Virus record (IMG/VR): IMGVR_UViG_3300042923_001328
Coordinates: 1-47,188 of that record
Source of the DNA: a virus
DNA length: 47,188 bases
Direction: 5' to 3' (one strand)
Below the pieces are notes generated by a model. The model saw only the letters and a list, made by a program, of their open reading frames with translations. It did not search any database and had not been told where the DNA came from. Made by a program: the position numbers and the translations under genes. Shown here piece by piece: positions 1-10,165 of this stretch (within the stretch, counting starts at the first letter, position 1; each line of letters starts with the position of its first letter).

Positions 1-444
1 TTGATAAGAAGAGATCCTACAAAGCCAAGGGCTATTGAGCTGATTAAAGACAGCGTAACTAAAAGAGAAATAATAGACATTCCTGTTATAGGAAAAGTTA
101 CTGCCGGGCAACCTATTCTGGCTGTAGAGAACATAGAAGATACATTTTCAATACCATTAAATTACGTCAAAAGCAATAATGAGCTATTTATACTGAATGT
201 TACAGGCCAAAGCATGATTGAGGCTGGTATTCTAGATGGTGATTTAGCAATAATTGAAAAGACAAATACAGCTGCTAATGGTGATATTGTTGTAGCACTT
301 ATCGGCAACGATGCCACACTAAAAAGATTTTTTAAAGAAAAAAATCACATAAGGCTGCAGCCAGAAAACAGCACTATGGAACCTATAATAGTAGATGATT
401 GCCAGATAGTTGGGAAATTAGTTGGCCTTTATAGAAGCTATTAA
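1..444 (+). CDS. lexA: LexA repressor, C-terminal part (5' end outside window)
   Basis: SOS-response repressor with a self-cleaving S24 peptidase domain. The visible 147 codons begin just after the winged-helix DNA-binding domain (the opening [12 protein letters not shown] is the usual end of that domain), so the apparent TTG at position 1 is not the real start. Seen: the Ala-Gly cleavage site in VTAGQP (residues 35-36 of this fragment), the catalytic Ser in GQSMIEAG (71) and the catalytic Lys in ATLKRF (108), all intact. It is known to repress DNA-damage genes until RecA filaments trigger cleavage. It is host-encoded and followed by a strong terminator. Certain apart from the missing N-terminus. 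Confidence 0.96.
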   Translation: MIRRDPTKPRAIELIKDSVTKREIIDIPVIGKVTAGQPILAVENIEDTFSIPLNYVKSNNELFILNVTGQSMIEAGILDGDLAIIEKTNTAANGDIVVALIGNDATLKRFFKEKNHIRLQPENSTMEPIIVDDCQIVGKLVGLYRSY

Positions 445-453
445 ATAAAAAAT

Positions 454-504
454 AAGGAAATTTAGAGTTCATCTTATAAGTGACCTCGAAATTTCCTTTT
501 TATT
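454..504. terminator. bidirectional terminator between lexA and PLP gene
   Basis: Perfect 10-bp inverted repeat AAGGAAATTT / AAATTTCCTT, with T-rich DNA on the + side and A-rich DNA on the other. It lies between two convergent genes and can end both transcripts. Confidence 0.8.
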
Positions 505-1788
505 TTAAAGCAATATTTTAGATAAAGCAATTAATATGCCGATTTTTGCATGGTCAAATGTGAGTCCGCCCTGTAGATAGGCTATATAAGGCTCCCTTAT
601 AGGTGCATCAGCTGATAGCTCGATTGAAGCTCCTTGAATAAAGGCGCCAGCAGCCATGATAACCTGATCCTCATAACCCGGCATATCCCAAGGCTCACAT
701 TGTACGAAAGAATCGACAGGTGATCCTGCTTGAATTCCTTTGCAAAAATTAATCATTTTATTTCTATCGTTAAATTTAACTGCCTGAATTATATCTGTTC
801 TCTTCTCATCAAATTTAGGAAGAACCTCAAAGCCTGAAAGTTCCATTATTCTAGCACAGAATATCGCGCCTTTTACGGCTTCAATGGATACATGAGGAGC
901 AAAAAATAGTCCTTGATATAGAAGTCTCATCACTCCGAAAGTTGAACCGCACTCCCCTCCTATTCCAGGTATCGTTAGTCTGTAAGCTGCCTGTTCTACA
1001 TAAGCCTGCCTTCCAGCAACATAACCTCCTGTTGGCGCAATTCCTCCACCTATGTTTTTTATAAGTGAGCCTGCAATTAAATCAGCACCCACATCGGTAG
1101 GCTCAAACTTATCTATAAACTCCCCATAGCAATTATCAACAAAGCATATAACATCAGGCTTTATGCCTTTTATAAAAGAAATTATCTCACCTATTTCAGA
1201 AACTTGAAGTGACTTTCTCCAGCCATAACCTGTTGAGCGTTGAATATGTACGAGCTTTATACTGCTGTCCTGTTCCAAATTAGATTTTATAGCTTTAAAA
1301 TCAATTTTGCCACCTTCAAGCAGATCCACTTGCTTATAGTTTACTCCATACTCTTTAAGTGAACCTATATTAGTATTTTTATTTATTCCTATTATATTAT
1401 GTAAAGTATCATAAGGCGTACCGCAAACTGTAAGCATAGTATTTCCAGGTCTCAAATTTCCAAATAAAGCTGCACCTATAGCATGTGTTCCATTTACAAA
1501 GTGAGGTCTAACTAAGGCGCTCTCACAGTTGAAAACTCTTGCATATACCCTATCCAATGCATCTCTTCCTATGTCGCCGTAGCCATAACCTGAAGAGTTA
1601 GTGAAATGAGCATCACTTATACGTTCCTGCTGAAGTGCATTTAATACCTTAAGCTGGTTATATTCTCTTATTTCATCATAATATTTAAATTCATCTTCAA
1701 TATCTTTTATAGCTTTTTTATACATTTCTAAAACATTATCGTTAATCTTATAAATATTTCTTAACATATTAATAGTAAGATCTAACAT
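505..1788 (-). CDS. methionine gamma-lyase family / aluminium-resistance PLP protein
   Basis: A 427-residue fold-type I PLP enzyme of the family annotated as 'methionine gamma-lyase family' or 'aluminum resistance' protein (YnbB-like). Seen: an N-terminal helical segment, SGYGYGDIGRD near residue 67, and the region FVDNCYGEF then AGSLIKNIGGG, which should carry the PLP-binding Asp and Lys (about residues 218-245). Start ATG has GGGAGG upstream. In clostridia it usually sits beside hfq and lexA as here; its substrate in vivo is not known to me. Family call confident, reaction not. Confidence 0.85.
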   Translation of the reverse strand: MLDLTINMLRNIYKINDNVLEMYKKAIKDIEDEFKYYDEIREYNQLKVLNALQQERISDAHFTNSSGYGYGDIGRDALDRVYARVFNCESALVRPHFVNGTHAIGAALFGNLRPGNTMLTVCGTPYDTLHNIIGINKNTNIGSLKEYGVNYKQVDLLEGGKIDFKAIKSNLEQDSSIKLVHIQRSTGYGWRKSLQVSEIGEIISFIKGIKPDVICFVDNCYGEFIDKFEPTDVGADLIAGSLIKNIGGGIAPTGGYVAGRQAYVEQAAYRLTIPGIGGECGSTFGVMRLLYQGLFFAPHVSIEAVKGAIFCARIMELSGFEVLPKFDEKRTDIIQAVKFNDRNKMINFCKGIQAGSPVDSFVQCEPWDMPGYEDQVIMAAGAFIQGASIELSADAPIREPYIAYLQGGLTFDHAKIGILIALSKILL

Positions 1789-1845
1789 AAACTAAAACCT
1801 CCCCTAGATGCTGCTAATAAAATTACTAAATAATATTAACACATA

Positions 1846-1882
1846 AAAAAAGAATAGGCAAACATCACCTATCTTTTTCATT
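1846..1882 (-). terminator. terminator after hfq
   Basis: On the minus strand GATAGG, a 9-nt loop, then CCTATTC are followed by seven T. It lies directly downstream of the hfq stop. Confidence 0.65.
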
Positions 1883-1886
1883 AGTA

Positions 1887-2135
1887 TTAAATTGTCTCAT
1901 CTTCGCCTGTTTGATTATTAAATAAGATTGGCTTTAATGGAGTGATTGTTGATATTGCATGCTTGTATATAAGCATTTGCTTTCCATCGCAATCAAGGAT
2001 AACAGTAAAGCTGTCAAATCCTTTTACATTGCCTCTTATTTGGAATCCATTAGTCAAATATACGGTAACAGGTATCTTATTTTTTCTAGCTCCATTTAAG
2101 AATATATCCTGTAGATTGTTAGCTGTCTTGTTCAT
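1887..2135 (-). CDS. hfq: RNA chaperone Hfq
   Basis: An 82-residue Sm-like RNA chaperone that forms a hexameric ring and pairs small RNAs with mRNAs. Seen: the Sm1 region with [12 protein letters not shown] and [13 protein letters not shown] (residues 7-35), FDSFTVIL, and the Sm2 signature YKHAISTI (about 58-65), followed by a short polar tail. Length is typical. It follows miaA on the same strand, the common order in Firmicutes. Confidence 0.97.
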   Translation of the reverse strand: MNKTANNLQDIFLNGARKNKIPVTVYLTNGFQIRGNVKGFDSFTVILDCDGKQMLIYKHAISTITPLKPILFNNQTGEDETI

Positions 2136-2205
2136 TATAAATTCCCCTCCAAATAAAATTTGTATAAATAAGTATTCTATGACTTTAATAAAATTCCTCT
2201 AAATT

Positions 2206-3144
2206 TTATAATTTTCTTAATGTATTAAAGCTGTTTATTATAAAATCAGCAACTTCATTATCGTTGTTAAAAAGATCCTTATCGACCCAGTGCACTCTCT
2301 CATCTTTTCTGAACCAGGTAAGTTGTCTTTTTGCATAATTTCTACTGCCCTGCTTTATCATTTCAATAGCTTCTCCAAGAGTTATTCTGCCATCCAAATA
2401 ATAAAGTATCTCCTTATAGCCTATTCCTTTCATTGACTGCATATCTGAATTATAGCCCATTTCCTTAAGTTTAATAACCTCTTCTATAAGACCTTTCTGA
2501 AGCATTTTATCAACTCTAAGATTTATTCTTTCGTAAAGCTTTTCTCTATTCATATTTAGCACGAAATAATAAACTTTATAGGGAATATCATATATGTCGT
2601 CATTCTTGTTAAACTCGCCTATGGTTTGACCTGTAAGCTTATATACTTCTAGAGCCCTAATGACTCTCTTTAAATCATTCGGATAAAGCCTTTTATAAGA
2701 TTCAGGATCTACTTCCTCAAGCAGCGCATGCACGTACTCTTTGCCTTGTTTTTCGGCTTGTTCTGCCAAATATGCTCTATATTCATCATCTTTCTGAGCA
2801 TTTGTAAAACCATAGTTGCAGATTAAAGAATTTATGTATAATCCTGTGCCACCCGCAAGTATAGGCAACTTCTTTCTATGATCTATATCAGATATAGTTG
2901 CCTCAGAAAGTTTTTTAAATTCTGCTGCACTAAACTCCTCACCAGGATCAACAAAATCTATTAAATGATGAGGTACACCTTGCATCTCTTCTTTTGATAT
3001 CTTTGCAGAACCTATATCCATATATTTATAGATTTGCATGGAGTCTGCGGAAATAATTTCACCATTAAGCCGTTTAGCCAGCTCAATTGAAATAGATGTT
3101 TTGCCTACAGCTGTAGGACCTGCTACAATAAGAAGCTCCTTCAT
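2206..3144 (-). CDS. miaA: tRNA dimethylallyltransferase MiaA
   Basis: A 312-residue enzyme adding the dimethylallyl group to A37 of tRNAs that read codons starting with U. Seen: P-loop GPTAVGKTS (residues 9-17), [17 protein letters not shown] with the catalytic Asp region (34-50), [13 protein letters not shown], and the C-terminal [17 protein letters not shown] tRNA-binding segment. MiaB, encoded upstream in this cluster, methylthiolates the same base. Start has a GGGGGG-type ribosome site. Length normal. Confidence 0.97.
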   Translation of the reverse strand: MKELLIVAGPTAVGKTSISIELAKRLNGEIISADSMQIYKYMDIGSAKISKEEMQGVPHHLIDFVDPGEEFSAAEFKKLSEATISDIDHRKKLPILAGGTGLYINSLICNYGFTNAQKDDEYRAYLAEQAEKQGKEYVHALLEEVDPESYKRLYPNDLKRVIRALEVYKLTGQTIGEFNKNDDIYDIPYKVYYFVLNMNREKLYERINLRVDKMLQKGLIEEVIKLKEMGYNSDMQSMKGIGYKEILYYLDGRITLGEAIEMIKQGSRNYAKRQLTWFRKDERVHWVDKDLFNNDNEVADFIINSFNTLRKL

Positions 3145-3170
3145 GCAATCCCCCCTTCCAAATAAAAATA

Positions 3171-5033
3171 CTACTGAATTCTTTTAAATCTTTTTTCCAG
3201 TTCATTTAAAGTAATTTTGATTATAGTAGGCCTGCCGTGCGGGCACGTAAAAGGCTCTCTGATAAGTCTTAGTCTATCAATAAGAGCTTTCATTTCCATA
3301 ATAGACAGCTTATCGTTTGCTTTAATAGCGGATTTGCACGAAAGGCTTGCAATTTTATTATACTTAACCTCAGAAGCATCACCGCTGCCCATTGCTTTTA
3401 AATTATCAATTATGCTAAGAAATAAAGGTTTAATCTCTATTCTTCCAAGGATTATAGGAACTTCTCTTATACTTATAGTATTCTCTCCAAAAAAATCAAT
3501 ATTAAATCCGGCATTTTTAAATATTTCTTTATTTTCTGTATAAGTAACAAAATCCTCAATATTTAGTTCTATCACAACAGGTGAAGCTAGAATCTGAGCA
3601 ACTATACTCCTATTTCGTACACTGTCAGTATACTGCTCAAATAGAATTTTCTCATGGGCAGCATGCTGATCAATGATGAATAAGTCCTCCCCTGCCTGAG
3701 CCAATATATAGGTATCATTAAACTGTCCAATAACAGAAAGCAGCGGAAACTTTGGAGAATATTCTTGAGCCGATTGAGATATACCTTTACTGTAATATAT
3801 TTCTTCACCTGATCTGATTATGGTTTTATCAGTTTCAGTACTAGCGCCGTAGGAGGCTGCTGCGCTTTCCTCATGCAAATTCCTGACTGCTGTATGATCC
3901 TGCTTGATGGAAAAGCTTAAATTATCTCCGTAAATATTGCTTTTTAAATCTATAGGGATTTGTACTGTAGTTACCTCGCTTTTTTCTTCCTCTTTCTCAA
4001 ACATAGTTATACTAACTGGAGCTACGGTATCGTAAGAATCCTTAAGGCTTCCTCGAATAGCTTCATGCACAGCATCGAATACAAGCTTGAAAATAAATCT
4101 GTCATCTTTAAACTTTATTTCAGACTTAGTAGGATGAACATTTACATCAATAAGATCAGGAAATATATCAAGAAATAGAACAAAAAAGGGATACTTGTTT
4201 ATAGTTAAAAAGGATTTAAAGGCATTTTCTACTGCTGTAGTTATTAATTTGTTTTTTATATACCTTCTGTTTACATATATGCTTTGATTGTTTCTGCTTC
4301 CTCTGCTTATTTCTGAGTTGCCAATAAATCCATGTACAGATGCAATATCAGAGTGTTTTTCGAAAGTTATTATATTTTCATAAATACTTTTACCGTATAC
4401 TGCTCTTATCGTGTCTGATGTTTTTTCGCTTGAGAAGGTTGTAAGAGCCTTGTTGCCATTATTGAATACCTTGAAGGATACTTTTGAGTTTACAAGTGCA
4501 AGCCTTTCAACTATATCTATTATAAGAGCGGCCTCCCTTTGAGGCGACTTCATAAATTTAAGTCTTGCAGGTACGTTGTAGAATAAATCACTTACCTCTA
4601 TGGAGGTTCCTACATTGCATCCACATTCTTTCAGATACTCTATCTGGCCTCCTGCTATGCTTATCTCCTTGCCGTAGTCAAGCTCAGCAGTTCTTGTTTT
4701 AAGATTAACCTTTGAAACAGCAGCTATGCTGGCTAAAGCTTCGCCTCTAAAGCCAAAGGTTCCAATAGAATAAAGATCGTCAATAGCCTTAATTTTACTT
4801 GTAGCATGAGGAAAAAATGCCTTTTCCACATCCTCGGGATGTATCCCCTCACCATCATCGATTATCTTGATAAGCTTTTGGCCTCCCTCACCTATCTCAA
4901 CGGTAACATTTTTTGCATTGGCATCCAAACTATTTTCAATTAATTCCTTTATAACTGAATAAGGTCTTTCAACTACCTCCCCTGCTGCAATCTTGTTGGA
5001 GGTATTAATATCTAAAATATTAATTCTTTTCAA
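3171..5033 (-). CDS. mutL: DNA mismatch repair protein MutL
   Basis: A 620-residue mismatch repair ATPase and endonuclease. Seen: GHKL ATPase motifs ELIENSLDA (about 30-38), IDDGEGI (58) and TFGFRGEAL (92); a variable linker (about 340-430); and a C-terminal domain with [13 protein letters not shown] (about 456), [12 protein letters not shown] and CPHGRPT (about 602). These match MutL proteins of bacteria lacking MutH, which nick DNA themselves. It starts 15 nt after the mutS stop, so it is probably translated from the same message. Confidence 0.97.
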   Translation of the reverse strand: MKRINILDINTSNKIAAGEVVERPYSVIKELIENSLDANAKNVTVEIGEGGQKLIKIIDDGEGIHPEDVEKAFFPHATSKIKAIDDLYSIGTFGFRGEALASIAAVSKVNLKTRTAELDYGKEISIAGGQIEYLKECGCNVGTSIEVSDLFYNVPARLKFMKSPQREAALIIDIVERLALVNSKVSFKVFNNGNKALTTFSSEKTSDTIRAVYGKSIYENIITFEKHSDIASVHGFIGNSEISRGSRNNQSIYVNRRYIKNKLITTAVENAFKSFLTINKYPFFVLFLDIFPDLIDVNVHPTKSEIKFKDDRFIFKLVFDAVHEAIRGSLKDSYDTVAPVSITMFEKEEEKSEVTTVQIPIDLKSNIYGDNLSFSIKQDHTAVRNLHEESAAASYGASTETDKTIIRSGEEIYYSKGISQSAQEYSPKFPLLSVIGQFNDTYILAQAGEDLFIIDQHAAHEKILFEQYTDSVRNRSIVAQILASPVVIELNIEDFVTYTENKEIFKNAGFNIDFFGENTISIREVPIILGRIEIKPLFLSIIDNLKAMGSGDASEVKYNKIASLSCKSAIKANDKLSIMEMKALIDRLRLIREPFTCPHGRPTIIKITLNELEKRFKRIQ

Positions 5034-5048
5034 TTTATCACCTTCATG

Positions 5049-7703
5049 CTAAATAGATTTGGCTCTATTAATAAGCTCATACAGCTTATTAAACCCCTCC
5101 ATTGGAGTAAGTCTTAAGATATCTATTTTACTTATTTCATCAAGGAATTTCTCTTTGTCTAAATCAGCGAAGCTCAGCTGTTGCATCATGTCGCTTCTAT
5201 CCATAGCTACCTCAGTGTGTATAACCTTGCTTTTTTTCTTTGCTAAAGTTTTATTTTCTGAGGTATTAGAGTCATCCAAAGCGGATAAACTTCCCTTATC
5301 TTCCAAGGTTTTTAATAAATCTTTGGCTCTACTGATAACAGAGCTTGGTAATCCTGCCAGTTTTGCAACCTCTATACCGTAAGACTGGTCAGCACCACCC
5401 CGTACTATTTTTCTTAAAAATACAACTTCGCTGCCAACTTCCTTAACAGCTACAGAATAATTAATAACTCCCTTAATTGAGCCTTCAAGTTTTGTAAGCT
5501 CATGATAGTGAGTAGCAAATAAGGTTTTGCATCTTATGCTATTATTGCTGCAGATATGTTCAATAACGGCCCAGGCTATGCTCAATCCATCATAGGTACT
5601 TGTGCCACGACCTACCTCGTCTAAAAGAACTAGACTTTTTCTTGTGGCGTTGCTTAGAATATTGGATACCTCCCACATTTCAACCATGAAGGTACTCTTT
5701 CCAGCTGCCAGGTCGTCTGATGCGCCAATTCTTGTAAATATTCTATCGCATATTGATATCTCGGCGCTTTTAGCAGGTACGAAGCTTCCTATATGAGCCA
5801 TCAGTGTTATTAATGCAACCTGCCTCATATATGTGGACTTGCCGGCCATGTTTGGACCAGTAATTAATAAAAGAGTTTGATCCTCTGAGTTGATTTCAGT
5901 ATCGTTTGCAACAAAGGTTCCAGCAGGAATCACTTTTTCAACAACTGGATGCCTTCCTTCTTCAATGTGAATCCTGCCGTCCTCTCTTATATATGGTTTT
6001 GTATAATTGTTTTCTAATGCAGTAAGAGATAATGAAAGAAGACAGTCGAGCTGCGCTATTAGCTTTGCAGTATCCATCATTCTAATTGTATGACTTTCTA
6101 CTTGCTCCCGGATAGCTGTAAACAGCTCATACTCTAAACCAATCAGCTTTTCTTCCGCGCCTAATATCTTATCTTCCATTTCCTTTAATTCAGGTGTAAT
6201 ATACCTCTCCGCATTGGCAAGAGTTTGTTTTCTAATATATCTTCCATCAGGAATAAGTTCTTTGTTTGCGTTAGTTATCTCTATATAGTACCCAAATACT
6301 TTATTGTAGCCCACCTTAAGGGATTTTATGCCAGTAACTTCTTTTTCCTTGCTCTCCAAGGCGGCTATCCATTCTTTTCCATGGGACTTGGCCTCCCTCA
6401 ATTCATCTACTTCATTATTATAACCATCCCTTATTATGCCGCCTTCTTTTACTGACAAAGCTGGATTATCAAGTATAGATACATGTAAAAGCTCATATAA
6501 ATCCTGAAGCTCATCTAAGTTTTGATGTATATTTTTTAAAAGCTCCGACCTGCAGCTGGTTAATGTTGCTTTGACAGCTGGAATCTTGCTTAAAGAAGCT
6601 TTTAAAGATACCAGTTCTTTTGCGTTCACGCTCTTTGAAGCAACTTTTCCAACTATTCTTTCTATATCATAGATATTGCATAGCTGTTCCTTTAAATCCT
6701 GTTGCAGTGAAAAATTAACAGCAAACTCCTCTACTGCACCCAATCTCTCTTCTATTTGAGCTTTTTTTATAAGCGGCTGCTCAACCCATTTTCTAAGAAG
6801 CCTGCCACCCATAGCTGTGCTTGTTTTATCAAGCACCCAAAGAAGAGAGCCTTTTTTGCTTTTATCGCGTATGGTTTCTGTTATCTCAAGGTTTCTCCTT
6901 GAATTAATGTCGATATTTAAATATTCATGTATACTATAGTACTCTATCTTGTTTATATTGCAGAGATTTTGTTTTTGGGTCTCATCTATATAGTTTAAAA
7001 GTCCGTTGCCAGCAAAAATTATGCTTTGAGATAAATTACTAAGCTGGCTATGATTAAATTGCCTTTCCAAATTAGTTGATGCATTTTTGCAGAAGAAGTC
7101 TTCGCCTTTTATTGTTGAAATTATACTGAATCTCTCATTAATTAAGGAAAGTAGTTCAGCCTCTAACCCCTCCTGAATAATAATTTCCTTTGGGGAAAAT
7201 TTAGATACCTCATCAATAACAGCAGAAGAAACATACCTTGAATCAGTACAATAAAAATCTCCTGTTGATATATCAGCAAAACATATGCCCATTGAAGTTT
7301 TATCTGCATCTACATGAATGCTCATAACATAGTTATTTTTATTATCTTCCAGGAAACTTGCATCGGTATAGGTTCCCGGTGTAACAATCTTAATAATATC
7401 CCTTCTTACTATACCTTTTGCAGCACTTGGATCTTCCAGCTGCTCGCATATAGCTATCTTATAGCCTTTATGTACAAGTCTGCTTATATATGAATTAGCT
7501 GCATGGAAAGGTATGCCGCACATGGGTGCTCTATTTTCAAGCCCACAGTCTCTCCCTGTAAGCACCAGTTCTAACTCTTTTGAGGCAGTTTCAGCATCAT
7601 CAAAAAACATTTCATAAAAGTCACCTAGTCTAAAAAACAATATGCAATCTTTGCATTTTTCCTTCACCTGTAGATATTGCTGCATCATAGGAGTCAATGC
7701 CAT
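5049..7703 (-). CDS. mutS: DNA mismatch repair protein MutS
   Basis: An 884-residue mismatch sensor. Seen: N-terminal [13 protein letters not shown], the mismatch-wedging FYEMF (residues 29-33), the clamp/lever region, Walker [10 protein letters not shown] (about 617-625), Walker [17 protein letters not shown] (about 690) and a C-terminal dimerisation tail. Ribosome site AAGGAGG lies 9 nt before ATG. A strong terminator hairpin sits immediately upstream, between miaB and mutS, so its expression depends on read-through or on a promoter inside miaB. Confidence 0.97.
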   Translation of the reverse strand: MALTPMMQQYLQVKEKCKDCILFFRLGDFYEMFFDDAETASKELELVLTGRDCGLENRAPMCGIPFHAANSYISRLVHKGYKIAICEQLEDPSAAKGIVRRDIIKIVTPGTYTDASFLEDNKNNYVMSIHVDADKTSMGICFADISTGDFYCTDSRYVSSAVIDEVSKFSPKEIIIQEGLEAELLSLINERFSIISTIKGEDFFCKNASTNLERQFNHSQLSNLSQSIIFAGNGLLNYIDETQKQNLCNINKIEYYSIHEYLNIDINSRRNLEITETIRDKSKKGSLLWVLDKTSTAMGGRLLRKWVEQPLIKKAQIEERLGAVEEFAVNFSLQQDLKEQLCNIYDIERIVGKVASKSVNAKELVSLKASLSKIPAVKATLTSCRSELLKNIHQNLDELQDLYELLHVSILDNPALSVKEGGIIRDGYNNEVDELREAKSHGKEWIAALESKEKEVTGIKSLKVGYNKVFGYYIEITNANKELIPDGRYIRKQTLANAERYITPELKEMEDKILGAEEKLIGLEYELFTAIREQVESHTIRMMDTAKLIAQLDCLLSLSLTALENNYTKPYIREDGRIHIEEGRHPVVEKVIPAGTFVANDTEINSEDQTLLLITGPNMAGKSTYMRQVALITLMAHIGSFVPAKSAEISICDRIFTRIGASDDLAAGKSTFMVEMWEVSNILSNATRKSLVLLDEVGRGTSTYDGLSIAWAVIEHICSNNSIRCKTLFATHYHELTKLEGSIKGVINYSVAVKEVGSEVVFLRKIVRGGADQSYGIEVAKLAGLPSSVISRAKDLLKTLEDKGSLSALDDSNTSENKTLAKKKSKVIHTEVAMDRSDMMQQLSFADLDKEKFLDEISKIDILRLTPMEGFNKLYELINRAKSI

Positions 7704-7721
7704 AATGTCACCTCCTTAAAT

Positions 7722-7751
7722 TTTAAAAAAAGCTCTTATAAAATAAGAGCC
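7722..7751 (-). terminator. terminator/attenuator between miaB and mutS
   Basis: Perfect 8-bp hairpin GCTCTTAT, 3-nt loop, ATAAGAGC followed on the minus strand by seven T. It ends miaB transcripts or attenuates flow into mutS, whose ribosome site follows at once. Confidence 0.8.
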
Positions 7752-7758
7752 TTTCACT

Positions 7759-9177
7759 TTAAACCTGCTCGCCATTTAGTGAAAATGATAGAGCTTCTGT
7801 AACCTTTACATTAACAAGCTTGCCAATACAGTCAGCGTTCCCAATAAAGTTAACAAGCTTTCCTGTTCTAGTTCTGCCCATTAGTTTGCTGCTGTCATTC
7901 TTGCTGAAGCCTTCAACTAGAACTTCAACAACTTTATCACTGTATTCTTTATTTTTCTTAGCTCCGATTTCATTTACAGCATCAACAAGTCTGTTGAATC
8001 TGTCGTGCTTTATGCTGTCTTCAATCTGCTCTTCCATTTCATCCGCAGGTGTTCCTTTTCTCTTTGAATAAATGAAAGTGAAGGCTGAATCATATTCAAC
8101 TTCCTTAACAAGACTTAATGTATCAAGGAAGTCCTCTTCTGTCTCTCCAGGAAATCCTATTATTATATCAGTAGTAATAGCTGCATTTGGCACAGCCTTC
8201 TTTATCCTTTTTATTAGATCCAAATACTGTTCCCTGTCATATTGTCTATTCATTTTCTTTAGTATTCTGCTTGAGCCAGATTGAACAGGAAGATGAAAGT
8301 GCTCACAAATCTTGTCGCACTCAGCTATTGCTTCTATTACCTCCTGTGACAAATCCTTTGGATGAGAAGTCATAAATCTAATTCTCTCAAGTCCGTCTAT
8401 TTTGTTAATTCTTCTAAGAAGCTTGGCAAAGTTCATCTCATCAGACAGTGTCTTGCCGTAGGAGTTAACGTTTTGCCCAAGAAGTGTAATCTCTTTATAG
8501 CCCTTTGAAACAAGTTCAATTATTTCTTTTTCTATTTCTTCAGGTTCTCTGCTTCTTTCTCTTCCTCTTACATATGGCACTATACAATAAGTGCAGAAGT
8601 TGTTGCATCCATACATAATAGTAACAAATGCTTTAATGTCGCTCTCTCTGTCTACAGGTATTCCTTCTATAATTCCTTCTGCTTTATTCATAATTTCAAT
8701 TATAGATTTATCTTCTTGCTTAACTCTATTTAAATACTCTGGGAACTTATAGGAATTATGAGTTCCGAAAATAATATCAACAAATGGATATTTTTTAATT
8801 ATTGTCTCTGCCATACCCTCCTGCTGCATCATGCAGCCGCAAACAGCAATAATCAAATCTGGATTTTTACGTTTTAGAGCCTTTAATGCTCCTAAATTTC
8901 CATATACCTTAAGCTCTGCATTTTCTCTTACACAACAGGTATTAAAAATAATGATGGAAGCTTCCTCCTTGACTTCAGTTCTTGTATAACCTTGAGATTT
9001 AAGCATTCCGGAAAGCTTCTCGGAGTCCTCCTCATTCATTTGGCATCCCCAAGTTTCCAAATAAAAGAGTTTTCCCCTTCCAGTATTTTCGTGGTCTTTA
9101 TTGGCTTTATAGTCTATTGTTCTTATATTTTTCGTATTTATATGCACTTTTGGTGTATTTTCTGTATTATTATTCAT
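7759..9177 (-). CDS. miaB: tRNA methylthiotransferase MiaB, phage-host chimera
   Basis: Radical-SAM enzyme adding a methylthio group to i6A37 of tRNA. Seen: N-terminal cluster cysteines C45 ([11 protein letters not shown]), C81 (NTCCVRE) and C115 (VCGCMMQ); radical-SAM CxxxCxxC at C191, C195, C198 ([10 protein letters not shown]); C-terminal TRAM domain (about 405-470). The 472 residues exceed the more usual ~450. The prophage junction (9044-9051) falls in the codons of TWGC, so I infer that residues 1-44, the ATG and the AGGAGGT ribosome site are phage-derived and the rest is host. The abandoned native start is at 46014. The reading frame and all six cysteines are intact. Confidence 0.95.
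   Translation of the reverse strand: MNNNTENTPKVHINTKNIRTIDYKANKDHENTGRGKLFYLETWGCQMNEEDSEKLSGMLKSQGYTRTEVKEEASIIIFNTCCVRENAELKVYGNLGALKALKRKNPDLIIAVCGCMMQQEGMAETIIKKYPFVDIIFGTHNSYKFPEYLNRVKQEDKSIIEIMNKAEGIIEGIPVDRESDIKAFVTIMYGCNNFCTYCIVPYVRGRERSREPEEIEKEIIELVSKGYKEITLLGQNVNSYGKTLSDEMNFAKLLRRINKIDGLERIRFMTSHPKDLSQEVIEAIAECDKICEHFHLPVQSGSSRILKKMNRQYDREQYLDLIKRIKKAVPNAAITTDIIIGFPGETEEDFLDTLSLVKEVEYDSAFTFIYSKRKGTPADEMEEQIEDSIKHDRFNRLVDAVNEIGAKKNKEYSDKVVEVLVEGFSKNDSSKLMGRTRTGKLVNFIGNADCIGKLVNVKVTEALSFSLNGEQV
9044..9069. other. left prophage attachment junction (hybrid attB/attP)
   Basis: Contains the shared core CATCCCCA (9044-9051; TGGGGATG on the minus strand) and, on the phage side, the arm AAATAAAAGAG (9059-9069). 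That arm is the exact reverse complement of CTCTTTTATTT at 45944-45954 at the other end. Host miaB sequence lies to the left of the core. Confidence 0.85.
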
Positions 9178-9306
9178 TTGTTATACCTCCTCTATATTGT
9201 ATAAACATTAATTTCCATTTATGGTATTTGGTCATTATTTAATCAGTCTTATCAATTTAGTATTCCCATAATTCTACAATTGATAGTAACTCTTAAACAA
9301 TACTAA

Positions 9307-9335
9307 ATTATATCATAAAACTCCACAAGAGTTAA
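9307..9335 (-). promoter_or_regulatory. candidate phage-borne promoter driving chimeric miaB
   Basis: On the minus strand TTAACT (-35-like, 9335-9330), 17 nt, then a perfect TATAAT (9312-9307), about 130 nt before the miaB ATG. It lies inside the prophage. Prediction by consensus only. Confidence 0.5.
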
Positions 9336-9430
9336 TAAAATCTCAAAATATACTAGTAAACAATTTATCAAGGTGTTATTATAAATATGTTAACAAAGAT
9401 TACCATGCTATAGAAAGGGGAGAATAAAAG

Positions 9431-10135
9431 ATGGATGCGAAAAAAATGGAAAATCAAATGAAACAAGACCTTCAAGATGTTTTTACTAAGATACTTGACA
9501 GTTTTCATTATATTTTAGATATAAGTGCTAAGTCAAGAAGCGGTGCTGAAATTAGTGATTATCTTGAGGATGCTTTTGTTGAATACTTTGAAAAACATGA
9601 GCATGAAAGAATATCTGACGCTGAATCTGCACCAAAGGGACAAACTAAAAACCCATATGATATTAAATTCAATTACACCTATACTGACACTGATACTGGT
9701 GAAGAGTTTGACGATGTAATTTGGGGTGATATAAAAGCAACTAAGGCTTCATATGATGACAGTAATCCAGACTTAGGAACTCCAACTAAAATGATTAAAT
9801 TTATGTTGGACGGGCATTTTTACATGGTCTTTGTATTCTTTGAATATGAAGCAACAGACGATAACAAAACAAGGTTTATTCCATATGATGACGGTAACTA
9901 CGCAAGAATAATGTTCTTAAAAGACATACACCATTCTGTCAGAATAAACCCCAAGCCACAATTTCAAGTAAACATACATACAGAAGATGAATATAGAACC
10001 AAGATGGAGTTTATTGACTTATTTGAACAAAAATACAAAGAATCAATAGACAGAATTATTAAAAAACAAAATAAGAAAAAAGATGAATTAGAGGCTTTAT
10101 TTGATAAAGTAAGAAAGGTTCAGAAGGACAAGTAA
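9431..10135 (+). CDS. probable type II restriction endonuclease (PD-(D/E)XK type)
   Basis: A 234-residue protein convergent with an adenine methyltransferase. Seen: an N-terminal helical region with RSGAEISDYLED (36-47), then NPYDIKF (D77) and WGDIKATK (D100, K102), the spacing and residues expected of a PD-(D/E)XK nuclease core; a basic helical C-terminus rich in KKQNKKK. Ribosome site AAAGGGGAG precedes the ATG. Its partner and motif make a restriction enzyme the best reading; I do not recognise the cut site. It is the only clear plus-strand gene of the prophage, which suggests separate acquisition. Confidence 0.7.
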   Translation: MDAKKMENQMKQDLQDVFTKILDSFHYILDISAKSRSGAEISDYLEDAFVEYFEKHEHERISDAESAPKGQTKNPYDIKFNYTYTDTDTGEEFDDVIWGDIKATKASYDDSNPDLGTPTKMIKFMLDGHFYMVFVFFEYEATDDNKTRFIPYDDGNYARIMFLKDIHHSVRINPKPQFQVNIHTEDEYRTKMEFIDLFEQKYKESIDRIIKKQNKKKDELEALFDKVRKVQKDK

Positions 10136-10138
10136 AAA

Positions 10139-10165
10139 GCGATGGATTATTCCATCGCCTTTTTA
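10139..10165. terminator. bidirectional terminator between restriction genes
   Basis: Perfect hairpin GCGATGGA, TTAT, TCCATCGC with T-rich DNA downstream on + and on -. It ends the two convergent genes and overlaps the last codons of the methyltransferase. Confidence 0.8.

Noticed and set aside
1942-2202. 86-codon plus-strand frame over hfq
   Set aside because: It is antisense to hfq, whose protein is unmistakable; no ribosome site.
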